NCBI GenBank assembly: GCA_003856375.1
Contig: CP034120.1
Location: forward strand, 4,273,501-4,337,500
Reading direction: 5' to 3'
DNA length: 64,000 nucleotides
Source: Glaciecola amylolytica
Lineage (GTDB): Bacteria; Bacteroidota; Bacteroidia; Flavobacteriales_D; Crocinitomicaceae
In this document: positions 53,037 to 60,655 of the stretch, piece by piece
Numbering within the stretch: the stretch's first letter is position 1
Layout of the letters: every line of letters begins with the position of its first letter
Program-made: the position numbers and the translations under genes
The notes under the pieces: model-generated
Told to the model about the DNA's origin: nothing
The model's database searches: none
Seen by the model: only the letters and a program-made list of their open reading frames with translations

Positions 53037-54670
53037 TTCTTCCTTTCAATTTCCTTCAGATTTTCCATCTTTTTAGCAGCAAGGAATCCGTTGATATCGT
53101 CAAAGTGAGTTTTTACCCGCTTGTTCCCGAATTCATATACTTTGGTAGCCAGTCCGTCTAGGAAATCACGGTCATGTGAAACCAGAATCAACGTTCCGTC
53201 AAAAGCATTCAGGGCATCTTTGATAATATCCTTGGTTTTCATGTCCAAGTGGTTCGTAGGCTCATCGAGAATCAGCAAATTGACAGGTTCAAGCAATAAC
53301 TTGATCAGAGCCAAACGCGTTTTTTCTCCCCCTGACAGTACTTTTACCTTTTTGGTGGAAGAATCCCCACCAAACATGAAAGCGCCCAGCAAATCCTTTA
53401 TTTTGGTGCGTACGTCGCCTTCTGCAATGCGGTCGATGGTTTCGAAAATGGTCAATTCCTCATCAAGCAAAGAAGCCTGATTTTGGGCAAAATATCCGAT
53501 TTGAATGTTGTGTCCCAATTCCAGGTTGCCGTCAAAACCGATTTCTTTCATGATTGCTTTCACCAACGTCGATTTTCCTTCACCGTTTCTTCCAACGAAA
53601 GCAACCTTTTCACCGCGCTCAATGGTCACATTCACATCGTTGAAAACAACATGATCTCCGTATTTCTTACTCATTTCAGTAATAACCACTGGATAGGAAC
53701 CGGAACGTGGAGCAGGAGGGAACTTCAGGCGCAAAGCAGAATTGTCCACTTCATCCACTTCAATGATTTCCAGTTTCTCCAGCATTTTCACACGCGATTG
53801 AACTTGAAGCGTTTTGGAATAAGTTCCTTTGAAGCGCTCAATGAATTCGGTTGTTTCAGCAATGAATTTTTGCTGTTCTTCGTATTGCTTCTGCTGCTGG
53901 GTTCTGCGGTCTTTACGCAGTTCCAGATAATGCGAATATTTGGCTTTGTAATCGTAAATACGGCCCATCGTCACTTCAATAGTCCGGTTGGTAATCGCAT
54001 CTACAAACGCACGGTCGTGGGAAATGACCACCACGGCTTTCGCGCTGTTGATTAAGAAATCTTCCAGCCACTGAATGGATTCGATATCCATGTGGTTGGT
54101 AGGCTCATCGAGTAGAATCAGATCGGGTTTTTGAAGAAGGATTTTTGCCAGTTCGATCCGCATTCTCCATCCACCGCTGAATTCCGACGTGGGTCTTGTG
54201 AAATCTTCCCGTTCGAAGCCCATTCCTTTCAGTACTTTTTCAACTTCGCCGTCGTAGTTGATCTCTTCGATGGAATAGAATTTTTCGCTCAGTTCGGAAA
54301 CGCGCTCGATGAGCTTCATGTAATCATCCGTGTCATAATCCGTTCGAACGGTAAGTTCCTGATTCAATGCTTCAATTTCATCGCGCATAGCGAAAATTCC
54401 GGCAAAAGCTTTGCTGGTTTCTTCAAAAACAGTGCAATTATCTTCAGTCAATAAATGCTGCGGTAAATAAGCAATCACGGCATCTTTCGGAGCCGAAACG
54501 CCTCCTTTGGTTGCTTTGTTCACTCCGGCCAGAATTTTGAGCAAAGTAGATTTCCCCGCACCATTTTTCCCCATCAGTGCAATTTTGTCCGTGTCATTGA
54601 TCACAAAAGACACATCGCTGAACAAAACTTTACCACTAAACTCTACCGTTACACTATCAACTGAAATCAT
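53033..54670 (-). CDS. ABC-F family ATPase (ribosome-associated)
   Basis: 545 residues with two ABC domains and no TM segments. Walker A motifs GKNGAGKSTLL (about 35) and GRNGEGKSTLV (about 355). Signatures SGGWRMRIELAKILL and LSGGEKTRLALIKLL. Walker B/D-loops LILLDEPTNHMDI and LLILDEPTNHLDM. A basic linker of about 80 residues (RTQQQKQYEEQQKFIAE) joins the domains. ABC-F proteins bind the ribosomal E site and tune translation or give antibiotic tolerance; this one resembles the YbiT type most, a weak assignment. It has a good TACCTTTG promoter. Confidence 0.92.
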   Translation of the reverse strand: MISVDSVTVEFSGKVLFSDVSFVINDTDKIALMGKNGAGKSTLLKILAGVNKATKGGVSAPKDAVIAYLPQHLLTEDNCTVFEETSKAFAGIFAMRDEIEALNQELTVRTDYDTDDYMKLIERVSELSEKFYSIEEINYDGEVEKVLKGMGFEREDFTRPTSEFSGGWRMRIELAKILLQKPDLILLDEPTNHMDIESIQWLEDFLINSAKAVVVISHDRAFVDAITNRTIEVTMGRIYDYKAKYSHYLELRKDRRTQQQKQYEEQQKFIAETTEFIERFKGTYSKTLQVQSRVKMLEKLEIIEVDEVDNSALRLKFPPAPRSGSYPVVITEMSKKYGDHVVFNDVNVTIERGEKVAFVGRNGEGKSTLVKAIMKEIGFDGNLELGHNIQIGYFAQNQASLLDEELTIFETIDRIAEGDVRTKIKDLLGAFMFGGDSSTKKVKVLSGGEKTRLALIKLLLEPVNLLILDEPTNHLDMKTKDIIKDALNAFDGTLILVSHDRDFLDGLATKVYEFGNKRVKTHFDDINGFLAAKKMENLKEIERKN

Positions 54671-54690
54671 ATTTTCCGATTTTGGAAGTG

Positions 54691-54698
54691 CAAAGGTA
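54691..54698 (-). promoter_or_regulatory. -7 promoter box of the ABC-F gene
   Basis: On the minus strand TACCTTTG exactly fits TAnnTTTG, 20 bases before the ATG at 54670. Confidence 0.6.
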
Positions 54699-54735
54699 CT
54701 GACAACTTTGGACTTCGCAGAATTTCAGAATACAA

Positions 54736-54769
54736 AAAAGGTTACCCGGCGAAAGAAGAGTAACCTTTT
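54736..54769 (-). terminator. Terminator after the small membrane protein gene
   Basis: 10-bp stem AAAAGGTTAC/GTAACCTTTT with a 14-nt loop. On the minus strand it is followed by a T-run. It lies 47 bp past the stop at 54816. Confidence 0.85.
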
Positions 54770-54815
54770 GGTTATTGGTGTAAAGGTGATCAAGTAGGAG
54801 CAGGCTTTGGAATTG

Positions 54816-55097
54816 TTATACGAGGAAGACGACGATGAGGTCAACCAAAACCGTTACAATGAATAGGTTCATGATCCATTTCATAGGTGCCACGGCCAAT
54901 AGCAAACTAAGAGTTGTCATGGTTGGTATTACAACTGCAATCAAAGACCATGTATGGAGTGCAGCGCCGTAACTCATAGTAACACCGCCCAAACAACCTA
55001 TAATTAGTAAAGTGATTGCAATAACACCAAATCGATATTCACTTGCCAGATTCTCCAGCTTCATCCAGGTGCTTTGTTTTATTTCCTGTGTTTTCAT
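54816..55097 (-). CDS. Small membrane protein of unknown function
   Basis: 93 residues from ATG 55097 (an in-frame TTG at 55121 would add eight). A 25-residue amphipathic N-terminus (MKTQEIKQSTWMKLENLASE) is followed by three hydrophobic segments: VIAITLLIIGCLGGVTM, WSLIAVVIPTMTTLSLLLAV and WIMNLFIVTVLVDLIVVFL. No family I can name. It has its own terminator, and a GAACTTTG box (one mismatch to TAnnTTTG) lies just upstream, so it is probably a real monocistronic gene. Confidence 0.68.
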   Translation of the reverse strand: MKTQEIKQSTWMKLENLASEYRFGVIAITLLIIGCLGGVTMSYGAALHTWSLIAVVIPTMTTLSLLLAVAPMKWIMNLFIVTVLVDLIVVFLV

Positions 55098-55222
55098 AAC
55101 TTTCTGATTTTGATACTTCAAAGTTCCGGATTAAACAGGGGATGAAAAATGAGCCGAATCACGAAAAAAACTGATTTATGTTAGGATTTGTTATGAAATG
55201 AATCTTTTTTCATCGACTTGCT

Positions 55223-55230
55223 TATATTTG
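55223..55230 (+). promoter_or_regulatory. -7 promoter box of the barrel protein gene
   Basis: TATATTTG exactly fits TAnnTTTG, 28 bp before the ATG at 55259. Confidence 0.55.
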
Positions 55231-55258
55231 ATTTAATAATAAGAGTAAAAATTAGGTT

Positions 55259-55879
55259 ATGAAAAAGGTAAAAATGATGTTGCTGTTAACAACTTTGGGG
55301 TTGTTTTCAAGCAATGTGCAAGCTCAGGGGTTTGGGGGAAGTGGAAGCAAGTATTTGCAATTGGGCTTAGGTTTGAACCAGCATTATTCCAATTATTCTG
55401 ATTATGACAGAGCGTACAACACGAATTACGGAGCATTCAATCTTCAAATGGAGTTTGGTGTTCACAAATACGTCGGGTTGGGATTTGTAGTCGGAGCAGA
55501 AATTGCTGTTAGAAATGCTGGTTATTACTACGGTGGACCGCTTTATGCTCCGGCATCCTCACCTTATTGGAGTGTTGGTGTTCCGATCGGATTTATTGCA
55601 AACTTCCATTTCCTGCAGTTGATTGCAGACAAAGCCGGAAAGGATTTTGCGAATAAAATGGACGTATACGGTGGTTTAAACATCGGTAGTGGGCCTGTTT
55701 TCCGAAATGTGCGTAAAAAGTATGATGGTGATCCATACTATGATTCTAACGTCGGAGCCTTGTTCTTTATCGGGCCGCATGTCGGATTCCGTTATTTCCC
55801 AAGTGAAAAAGTGGGAGTATACGCAGAGGCAGGTTATGGAAAATCATTGATTACAGGAGGAGTAGTTTTCAAAATGTAA
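55259..55879 (+). CDS. Outer-membrane beta-barrel-like protein
   Basis: 206 residues. Signal peptide MKKVKMMLLLTTLGLFSSNV to QAQG. The remainder alternates polar and hydrophobic residues with many Gly/Tyr/Phe (KYLQLGLGLNQHYSNYSDYD, YVGLGFVVGAEIAV, VGFRYFPSEKVGVYAEAGYG) and ends in VVFKM. This fits a small 8-stranded outer-membrane barrel or similar porin-like fold. No enzyme motif. Monocistronic between its own promoter and a perfect bidirectional terminator. Confidence 0.78.
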   Translation: MKKVKMMLLLTTLGLFSSNVQAQGFGGSGSKYLQLGLGLNQHYSNYSDYDRAYNTNYGAFNLQMEFGVHKYVGLGFVVGAEIAVRNAGYYYGGPLYAPASSPYWSVGVPIGFIANFHFLQLIADKAGKDFANKMDVYGGLNIGSGPVFRNVRKKYDGDPYYDSNVGALFFIGPHVGFRYFPSEKVGVYAEAGYGKSLITGGVVFKM

Positions 55880-55888
55880 TTTTGAACA

Positions 55889-55930
55889 AAAAAAGTAGGG
55901 GGCGAAAAATTTTTCGCCCCCTACTTTTTT
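55889..55930. terminator. Perfect 42-bp palindromic bidirectional terminator
   Basis: Arms 55889-55909 and 55910-55930 are exactly complementary over 21 bases. The GC core GTAGGGGGCG is flanked by A and T runs on both sides, ideal for terminating the convergent genes on both strands. Confidence 0.93.
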
Positions 55931-55945
55931 ATACGATTTTTTAAA

Positions 55946-57964
55946 TTACATCTTTATAAAAGACTCCGAATACTTTTTGCCATCCTTCGTTTGAATCACT
56001 AAAAAGTAGCGTCCTGAAGCCAATCCCGAAATAGAGATTTTAGAATCCTTTTTCTCTGTTTCAATCACTTTTTCACCCAATTGTGTAAATACCTGAATGT
56101 TTGAAGCATCTACCAGGTTAAAGTTCTCGATTGCCAGAAAATCTGTAGCCGGAACCGGATACAAAGCGATCTTTTTACCATCAATTTCCAACAAGCTTAA
56201 AGGATGTGCTCCTTCTACGATTGTAATCGGCTCGTTGATGTTCGGATTGTTCACCTGATCAATATGACCGGAAGGCCATTTAATCAACATTGAATCGATC
56301 ACAGTTGCAGTTCCAAGACCAAAATGAGCGTTGAGTGTATTCATGTATCTGAAACCGTCACCACTTCTGATATCACGGATTTGTTTTCCCCATGCACCGT
56401 AAATTTCCACCCGTGCACCAATTGCATTTGAATTACTTTGAATTCCCTGAAGGTTAATGGTAATCCAGTTGTTGTCGTTTTTGTCACTCATGTAAACCGT
56501 GTTTCCATTTCGGATATCCAGGAAACCATCGTTGTTCAAATCACCGATAGCTCCGTTCGAAAATGCAAAAACGTGCGGAGTAAAAGTCATATCGCCATTT
56601 CCGAACATGATTTTATTTCCTCCTCCCAATACATCAGTGAAACCGTCGTTGTCAAAGTCGAAAGAAACATGCTCGATACTTAAGCTTGGATTCAAATCCC
56701 ATCCGGAACCGGTAGTTATATCGGTAAACGTTCCGTTACCATTGTTTTTCATCAATGAGTGTCCTCCGTCATCTGTTGAACTTGCTCCGACCAAAGCATC
56801 CATCCAGCCATCGTTGTTGAAATCATTCCACGCGGAAGACCATGATTGGCTTGGATTTGCCATACCTGCTGCTACGGAAACATCGGTGAAAGTTCCATTA
56901 CCATTGTTCTGATGCAATTCATCGATTTTAGCTGTTGAAGCTCCACCACGACATTTTGCGATGTATAAATCCTGATCTCCGTCGTTATCGTAATCCATCC
57001 AGATAGAACCGTAGTTTCCACCTTCCGAGTGATCTCCCAATCCTCCCTGATGGTAGGTAAGGTTTCCATTTCCGTCATTCAGGTAATATACGTTCGGATC
57101 CACATCGTGACAAGAAAAGGCATCCAGATTCCCATCATTATTGATATCTACGAAATTGGTTCGCTGGCAGAAAACATACTCAGGACCTGAAATTTCCGTA
57201 AAAGCTGTTCCCGTTGCATTGGCTTTCATGAATGTTACCCCGGAACCACTTCCGTAAAGCATATCATTGAAACCGTTTTTATCGATATCTCCGATTGCCA
57301 TACTCCAGGACGGTTGAAACGCCGTAGCTGAAGTTGTAATATTTGTTGTGACAAAAGCACCGCTGATTTGTTGATAGAGAATCTGAACGCTGGATGTGGA
57401 TACCGTTACGATATCATCCAGGTGATCTCCGTTCATATCCGTTACTGCTAATCCATAATTTCCGCTGATTGCTGGAAACGTATTTGCGGTAAAAGTGATC
57501 GGAGGAGTAGTAGGGACAACAATCGGGCTTTCAGTTAATTTAAAACTGAAACCAGCGGAAGACCATCTGTTATCGAAAGCAATGGTATACGTTGTTCCGT
57601 TCGTGACGTTGAAAGTAGCTGTGGAAGTAAGCCCTGATCCGGTATCATCATCACCGGAAACGCAGGTAAATGCTCCACAGGCTCCTGCATAAACATGAAA
57701 GCGTGTATCAATTCCACTGGAAGCAGGTAGATCGGTAGTCAACTGAACTGTATAATCGGCAGTTGGGGTATAGGTATACCATTCTGCAGCAGTCACATTG
57801 GTAAGCCCGTTCAGCGCGCAAGGGAGGGTTGTAGCCTCGGTTCCGTCAACTGCGGTAACAACATGAGTTCCTGCAGTAATAGGAAGAGCGCTGGCGCAGG
57901 TGTTTTGTGCTTGCGATAGTAGCGGTAATCCAAGCAAAAAGCATAAAGTAACATTTGTTTTCAT
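55946..57964 (-). CDS. T9SS-sorted FG-GAP/VCBS and ASPIC/UnbV repeat protein
   Basis: 672 residues. Signal peptide ending near LLSQAQ. A beta-sandwich domain (about 25-150) is followed by at least seven VCBS/FG-GAP calcium-binding repeats (about 165-490) with motifs like DINNDGNLDAF, DYDNDGDQDLY, DFDNDGFTDVL and DLNNDGFLDI. An ASPIC/UnbV domain follows (about 505-590: NSNAIGARVEIYG, MLIKWPSGHIDQV). A T9SS sorting domain (about 600-672) ends the protein. Likely a calcium-stabilised surface propeller. It lies 30 bp downstream of the diheme cytochrome gene on the same strand, so probably in one operon. Confidence 0.9.
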   Translation of the reverse strand: MKTNVTLCFLLGLPLLSQAQNTCASALPITAGTHVVTAVDGTEATTLPCALNGLTNVTAAEWYTYTPTADYTVQLTTDLPASSGIDTRFHVYAGACGAFTCVSGDDDTGSGLTSTATFNVTNGTTYTIAFDNRWSSAGFSFKLTESPIVVPTTPPITFTANTFPAISGNYGLAVTDMNGDHLDDIVTVSTSSVQILYQQISGAFVTTNITTSATAFQPSWSMAIGDIDKNGFNDMLYGSGSGVTFMKANATGTAFTEISGPEYVFCQRTNFVDINNDGNLDAFSCHDVDPNVYYLNDGNGNLTYHQGGLGDHSEGGNYGSIWMDYDNDGDQDLYIAKCRGGASTAKIDELHQNNGNGTFTDVSVAAGMANPSQSWSSAWNDFNNDGWMDALVGASSTDDGGHSLMKNNGNGTFTDITTGSGWDLNPSLSIEHVSFDFDNDGFTDVLGGGNKIMFGNGDMTFTPHVFAFSNGAIGDLNNDGFLDIRNGNTVYMSDKNDNNWITINLQGIQSNSNAIGARVEIYGAWGKQIRDIRSGDGFRYMNTLNAHFGLGTATVIDSMLIKWPSGHIDQVNNPNINEPITIVEGAHPLSLLEIDGKKIALYPVPATDFLAIENFNLVDASNIQVFTQLGEKVIETEKKDSKISISGLASGRYFLVIQTKDGKKYSESFIKM

Positions 57965-57994
57965 CTTGTAGGATTTTAGTTTATAAATAGCGGG

Positions 57995-59119
57995 TCAGTT
58001 ACAAGTTTGTTTCCAATTGATCCAGTCTTCCAGAAGTTGTAAGCCTTCTTCGTGAACAATACTTCTGCCCAATAGCGGCATTCGTTCACTTTGAACAATG
58101 GATCCTAAGCGATAATACATCATAGAACGGTCTTTATCGCTCGGTTTGATGATATAAGCCAATGAGGAATTAATAAATTCTTCCGGTTCGACACACAATC
58201 CCAAATTAATCGGATCTGCAGTCTCGGAAAAAGCTAGACGCATCGGTCTGTAATCACAGTGTTTTCCTTCACTGTGGCAATGTGCGCAGTTGATATCTAC
58301 ATAGGAACGGAAGCGCTCATCAATGCTTTTCGTCTGATCCATGTAGTTTACGGTGGAAACGATATTACCCGGAAGCGTATTTTCAAGATAATCAACTGAA
58401 ATAAGCTTCTGCAATTGATTTTGAACGCCTTCATTATAGGCATAATTGATATTCATGTTCTGAGGTTTCACACCAATCGGAATGGGCTGATCATTTAGTT
58501 TATGGCAGGTATGACACTCGGTTCCGGAAGGAATCCGGTAAGAAGTGCTTTTGGATTGCCCATCCTGAATCCAGCTGATACTGGTATAGCTCCCGTTTAA
58601 ATCCAGATAAGCTTCGGTTTGCTCCGTATTCCAGACATAATTGGCAAAAATCCAGCCTGAAGCTTTTCGGATCATGATGCGTGTTTCGATAATGCGCGTT
58701 CCACCGCCGGGTTGAACATTGTCGTAGTAAAAAGACTTAATAAGTGCTGATCCGACAGGAAAATCCAACACTTCCTTATCGCTTACGTAGCTTGCTTTTG
58801 TACCGGCCGGCATCCAGATAAAACGCTTTTTGTGTGCATAATCCGTAAACAAGGCAGAAGCAGGCTCGTAGGGAATGACTTTATCTGCAGGATTCTGATC
58901 CTTCAACGCACCTTCAAAGAAACGGTAATCGGAAAGTTTTGTATACGGAACAGTGGTTAAATCTACAGAAACACCGGTTTCCTCTTCGACAGGGGGTGTA
59001 ACAGGTTCAACTTTTGCCTTCTTTTTGCAAGACGGAAATAGAAATAAAAGAAGGGTAAATGCACCGATAGCGCAAAACCAGACAATGAATCGATTCGAAT
59101 TCGTCTTGCGTAGTTTCAT
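57995..59119 (-). CDS. Diheme c-type cytochrome lipoprotein, SO_2930-like
   Basis: 374 residues. The lipoprotein signal ends FLFPSC (Cys about 31). It has two heme c attachment motifs, CHTCH (about residue 200) and CAHCH (about 278), and conserved stretches YRFFEGALKDQNP, VIPYEPASALFTDYAHKKRF and FPVGSALIKSFYYD. These match the SO_2930-type diheme cytochrome family. It should be an envelope electron carrier; redox partner unknown. It leads the pair with the FG-GAP/UnbV protein 30 bp downstream. The C-terminal half has a conserved finish (SERMPLLGRSIVHEEGLQLL). Confidence 0.85.
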   Translation of the reverse strand: MKLRKTNSNRFIVWFCAIGAFTLLLFLFPSCKKKAKVEPVTPPVEEETGVSVDLTTVPYTKLSDYRFFEGALKDQNPADKVIPYEPASALFTDYAHKKRFIWMPAGTKASYVSDKEVLDFPVGSALIKSFYYDNVQPGGGTRIIETRIMIRKASGWIFANYVWNTEQTEAYLDLNGSYTSISWIQDGQSKSTSYRIPSGTECHTCHKLNDQPIPIGVKPQNMNINYAYNEGVQNQLQKLISVDYLENTLPGNIVSTVNYMDQTKSIDERFRSYVDINCAHCHSEGKHCDYRPMRLAFSETADPINLGLCVEPEEFINSSLAYIIKPSDKDRSMMYYRLGSIVQSERMPLLGRSIVHEEGLQLLEDWINWKQTCN

Positions 59120-59398
59120 AAGGAGTGATAGTCTTTTGTTAGTTAAAGTAACATTAGAAGGAAGTTAGCATTTATTTTAAATGCATCAGCATTCTCTTAA
59201 CAATTGTTTCACAATACTATAGATAACTATTTGATAAATATAGTTGCTTGAAAAGACGGTTTTGTGAAAATTTTGTTGAATTTTTAGGTGTTCTTTTGAA
59301 TTTTAACAAAATAAACTGGTTACCTGGGTAAGTTGTGGATAAGTGCACACTTATCCACGAATTGAAAATTTTAAAACCTGAATAAAGGTGAGACCCGA
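59120..59398. other. 279-bp AT-rich intergenic region with a DnaA-box palindrome
   Basis: Strongly AT-rich DNA between two minus-strand genes. Its right third holds the 24-bp perfect inverted repeat at 59335-59358. The region must also contain the cytochrome gene promoter. No ORF is supportable. Confidence 0.5.
59334..59359. promoter_or_regulatory. Inverted pair of DnaA-box-like sequences
   Basis: Arms GTGGATAAGTG (59335-59345) and CACTTATCCAC (59348-59358) are exact inverse complements around CA. With flanks, 59334-59342 is a perfect DnaA box read on the minus strand (TTATCCACA), and 59351-59359 is TTATCCACG (one mismatch) on the plus strand. Confidence 0.5.
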
Positions 59399-60580
59399 TC
59401 AGTCTTTTGGAAAAGCGTAAGGGAACTCTTTACTTTTAAATGGTTGCAGCTTGTCAAATGAAATCAGGAAACCTTCTGTTTCACATGCTCTCGCAGCTCT
59501 GAAAACGGACGCATAGAATACGATTCCTTTTGCTGTAAATTCCCAATCCGCGAAAGTCCAGCTATCGGGCTGCAGGTACAAATCATTACACGAATCATCT
59601 TCTTCGGTATCATTTTCTGCCGGGTAAATTTGTTTGCCGGCCAACAATAGTTCGATGATTTTGGGCGCAAAATAAGTTGTACGATAAGTTGTAAATTTTG
59701 AAAACTGTTCAGAATTTGCGTTTTCTTCATATTTCACAACAGAAGAATCAAATGCCAGGATATCTTCCAATGAATAACTCTTCCCGGTATTCAGGTCAAA
59801 TAAATAACCGGTTTTTCCGAAATCAGGATGAGCGCCACCGCAGTAATAGGATGACCAAATAGTGAAACTAAGCAGGTTTTTATCCAGGAAATCCGGTGTG
59901 ATTGTATATTCGATATTTCCCCCGGAGCTGTAGTCAAAGCTTGAAGAGCAACTCAACTGATCCATGGCGTTACGAATCAGGATTTCTTCCAGTTTGGGAT
60001 TGATGCGTTTCTGAACTGCCGGGTCGAAATCGGAGCTCAGATAGAATCCATAAGTATTGCCGTGTTTTTCGTGGACCCAGCGCAGGTTTTTTCCTGATAA
60101 CAAACTAGTGGAATCATCCTGAAACTGAAGATATCCGGAACGTACATATTCGTATAAATCCGTTTTCCGGTATTCTTTTATCCATGGGATATGGCTGTAG
60201 GGATTGGTATTGTCTTCAGGAACAATTGGAAACAATTTCACCGGAATCTTTTTGCCTTTTCCGTTTTCCCAGGTCCCGCTGAATGTATTGTTTGATTTGA
60301 TCAGTGTGAATTTTTCCTTGAAACCGGTATCATTTTTATCAAAATAGAAAACAAAGGTGTTCTTGTTCCGAAAACCTTCCAAAACAATGTCTTTTAAGGA
60401 AGAATGGTAAAAATAACGCATATCCGTAATTCGTGGTTCATCTGTAGGATAATCCATCGTATAATCTTCAAATTTCATACAGATTTTTGCTTTTCCGATT
60501 GTGCCCTGCAAGGTATATTGAACGGAAGCAAAAGAACTGAACCCGATAAGAAGAAAGAGAAGGAAGATACGTGTTTGCAT
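59399..60580 (-). CDS. Exported protein with DUF3298/RsiV-like C-terminal domain
   Basis: 393 residues. Signal peptide MQTRIFLLFLLIGFSSFASV. The N-terminal half is beta-rich (LQGTIGKAKICMKFEDY; LIKSNNTFSGTWENGKG) without a family I know. The C-terminal half has the DUF3298 pattern: SSYYCGGAHPDFGKTGYLFDLNTGKSYSLEDI-type sequence at about 245-275, with the G-G-A-H-P hallmark, also found in RsiV and PdaC. In RsiV this domain binds lysozyme; here the ligand is unknown. Single gene; lysS lies downstream in the same direction only after a terminator and its own start. Confidence 0.75.
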   Translation of the reverse strand: MQTRIFLLFLLIGFSSFASVQYTLQGTIGKAKICMKFEDYTMDYPTDEPRITDMRYFYHSSLKDIVLEGFRNKNTFVFYFDKNDTGFKEKFTLIKSNNTFSGTWENGKGKKIPVKLFPIVPEDNTNPYSHIPWIKEYRKTDLYEYVRSGYLQFQDDSTSLLSGKNLRWVHEKHGNTYGFYLSSDFDPAVQKRINPKLEEILIRNAMDQLSCSSSFDYSSGGNIEYTITPDFLDKNLLSFTIWSSYYCGGAHPDFGKTGYLFDLNTGKSYSLEDILAFDSSVVKYEENANSEQFSKFTTYRTTYFAPKIIELLLAGKQIYPAENDTEEDDSCNDLYLQPDSWTFADWEFTAKGIVFYASVFRAARACETEGFLISFDKLQPFKSKEFPYAFPKD

Positions 60581-60610
60581 GTGTAGCTTGTTTTAATGTT
60601 ATCATAAAAC

Positions 60611-60646
60611 AAAAACCGTTCCCTGATTTTTCGGAGAACGGTTTTT
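60611..60646 (-). terminator. Terminator of lysS
   Basis: 11-bp perfect stem AAAAACCGTTC/GAACGGTTTTT with a 14-nt loop. On the minus strand it is followed by TTTTTG. It lies just past the lysS stop at 60656. Confidence 0.88.
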
Positions 60647-60655
60647 CAAATGCGA

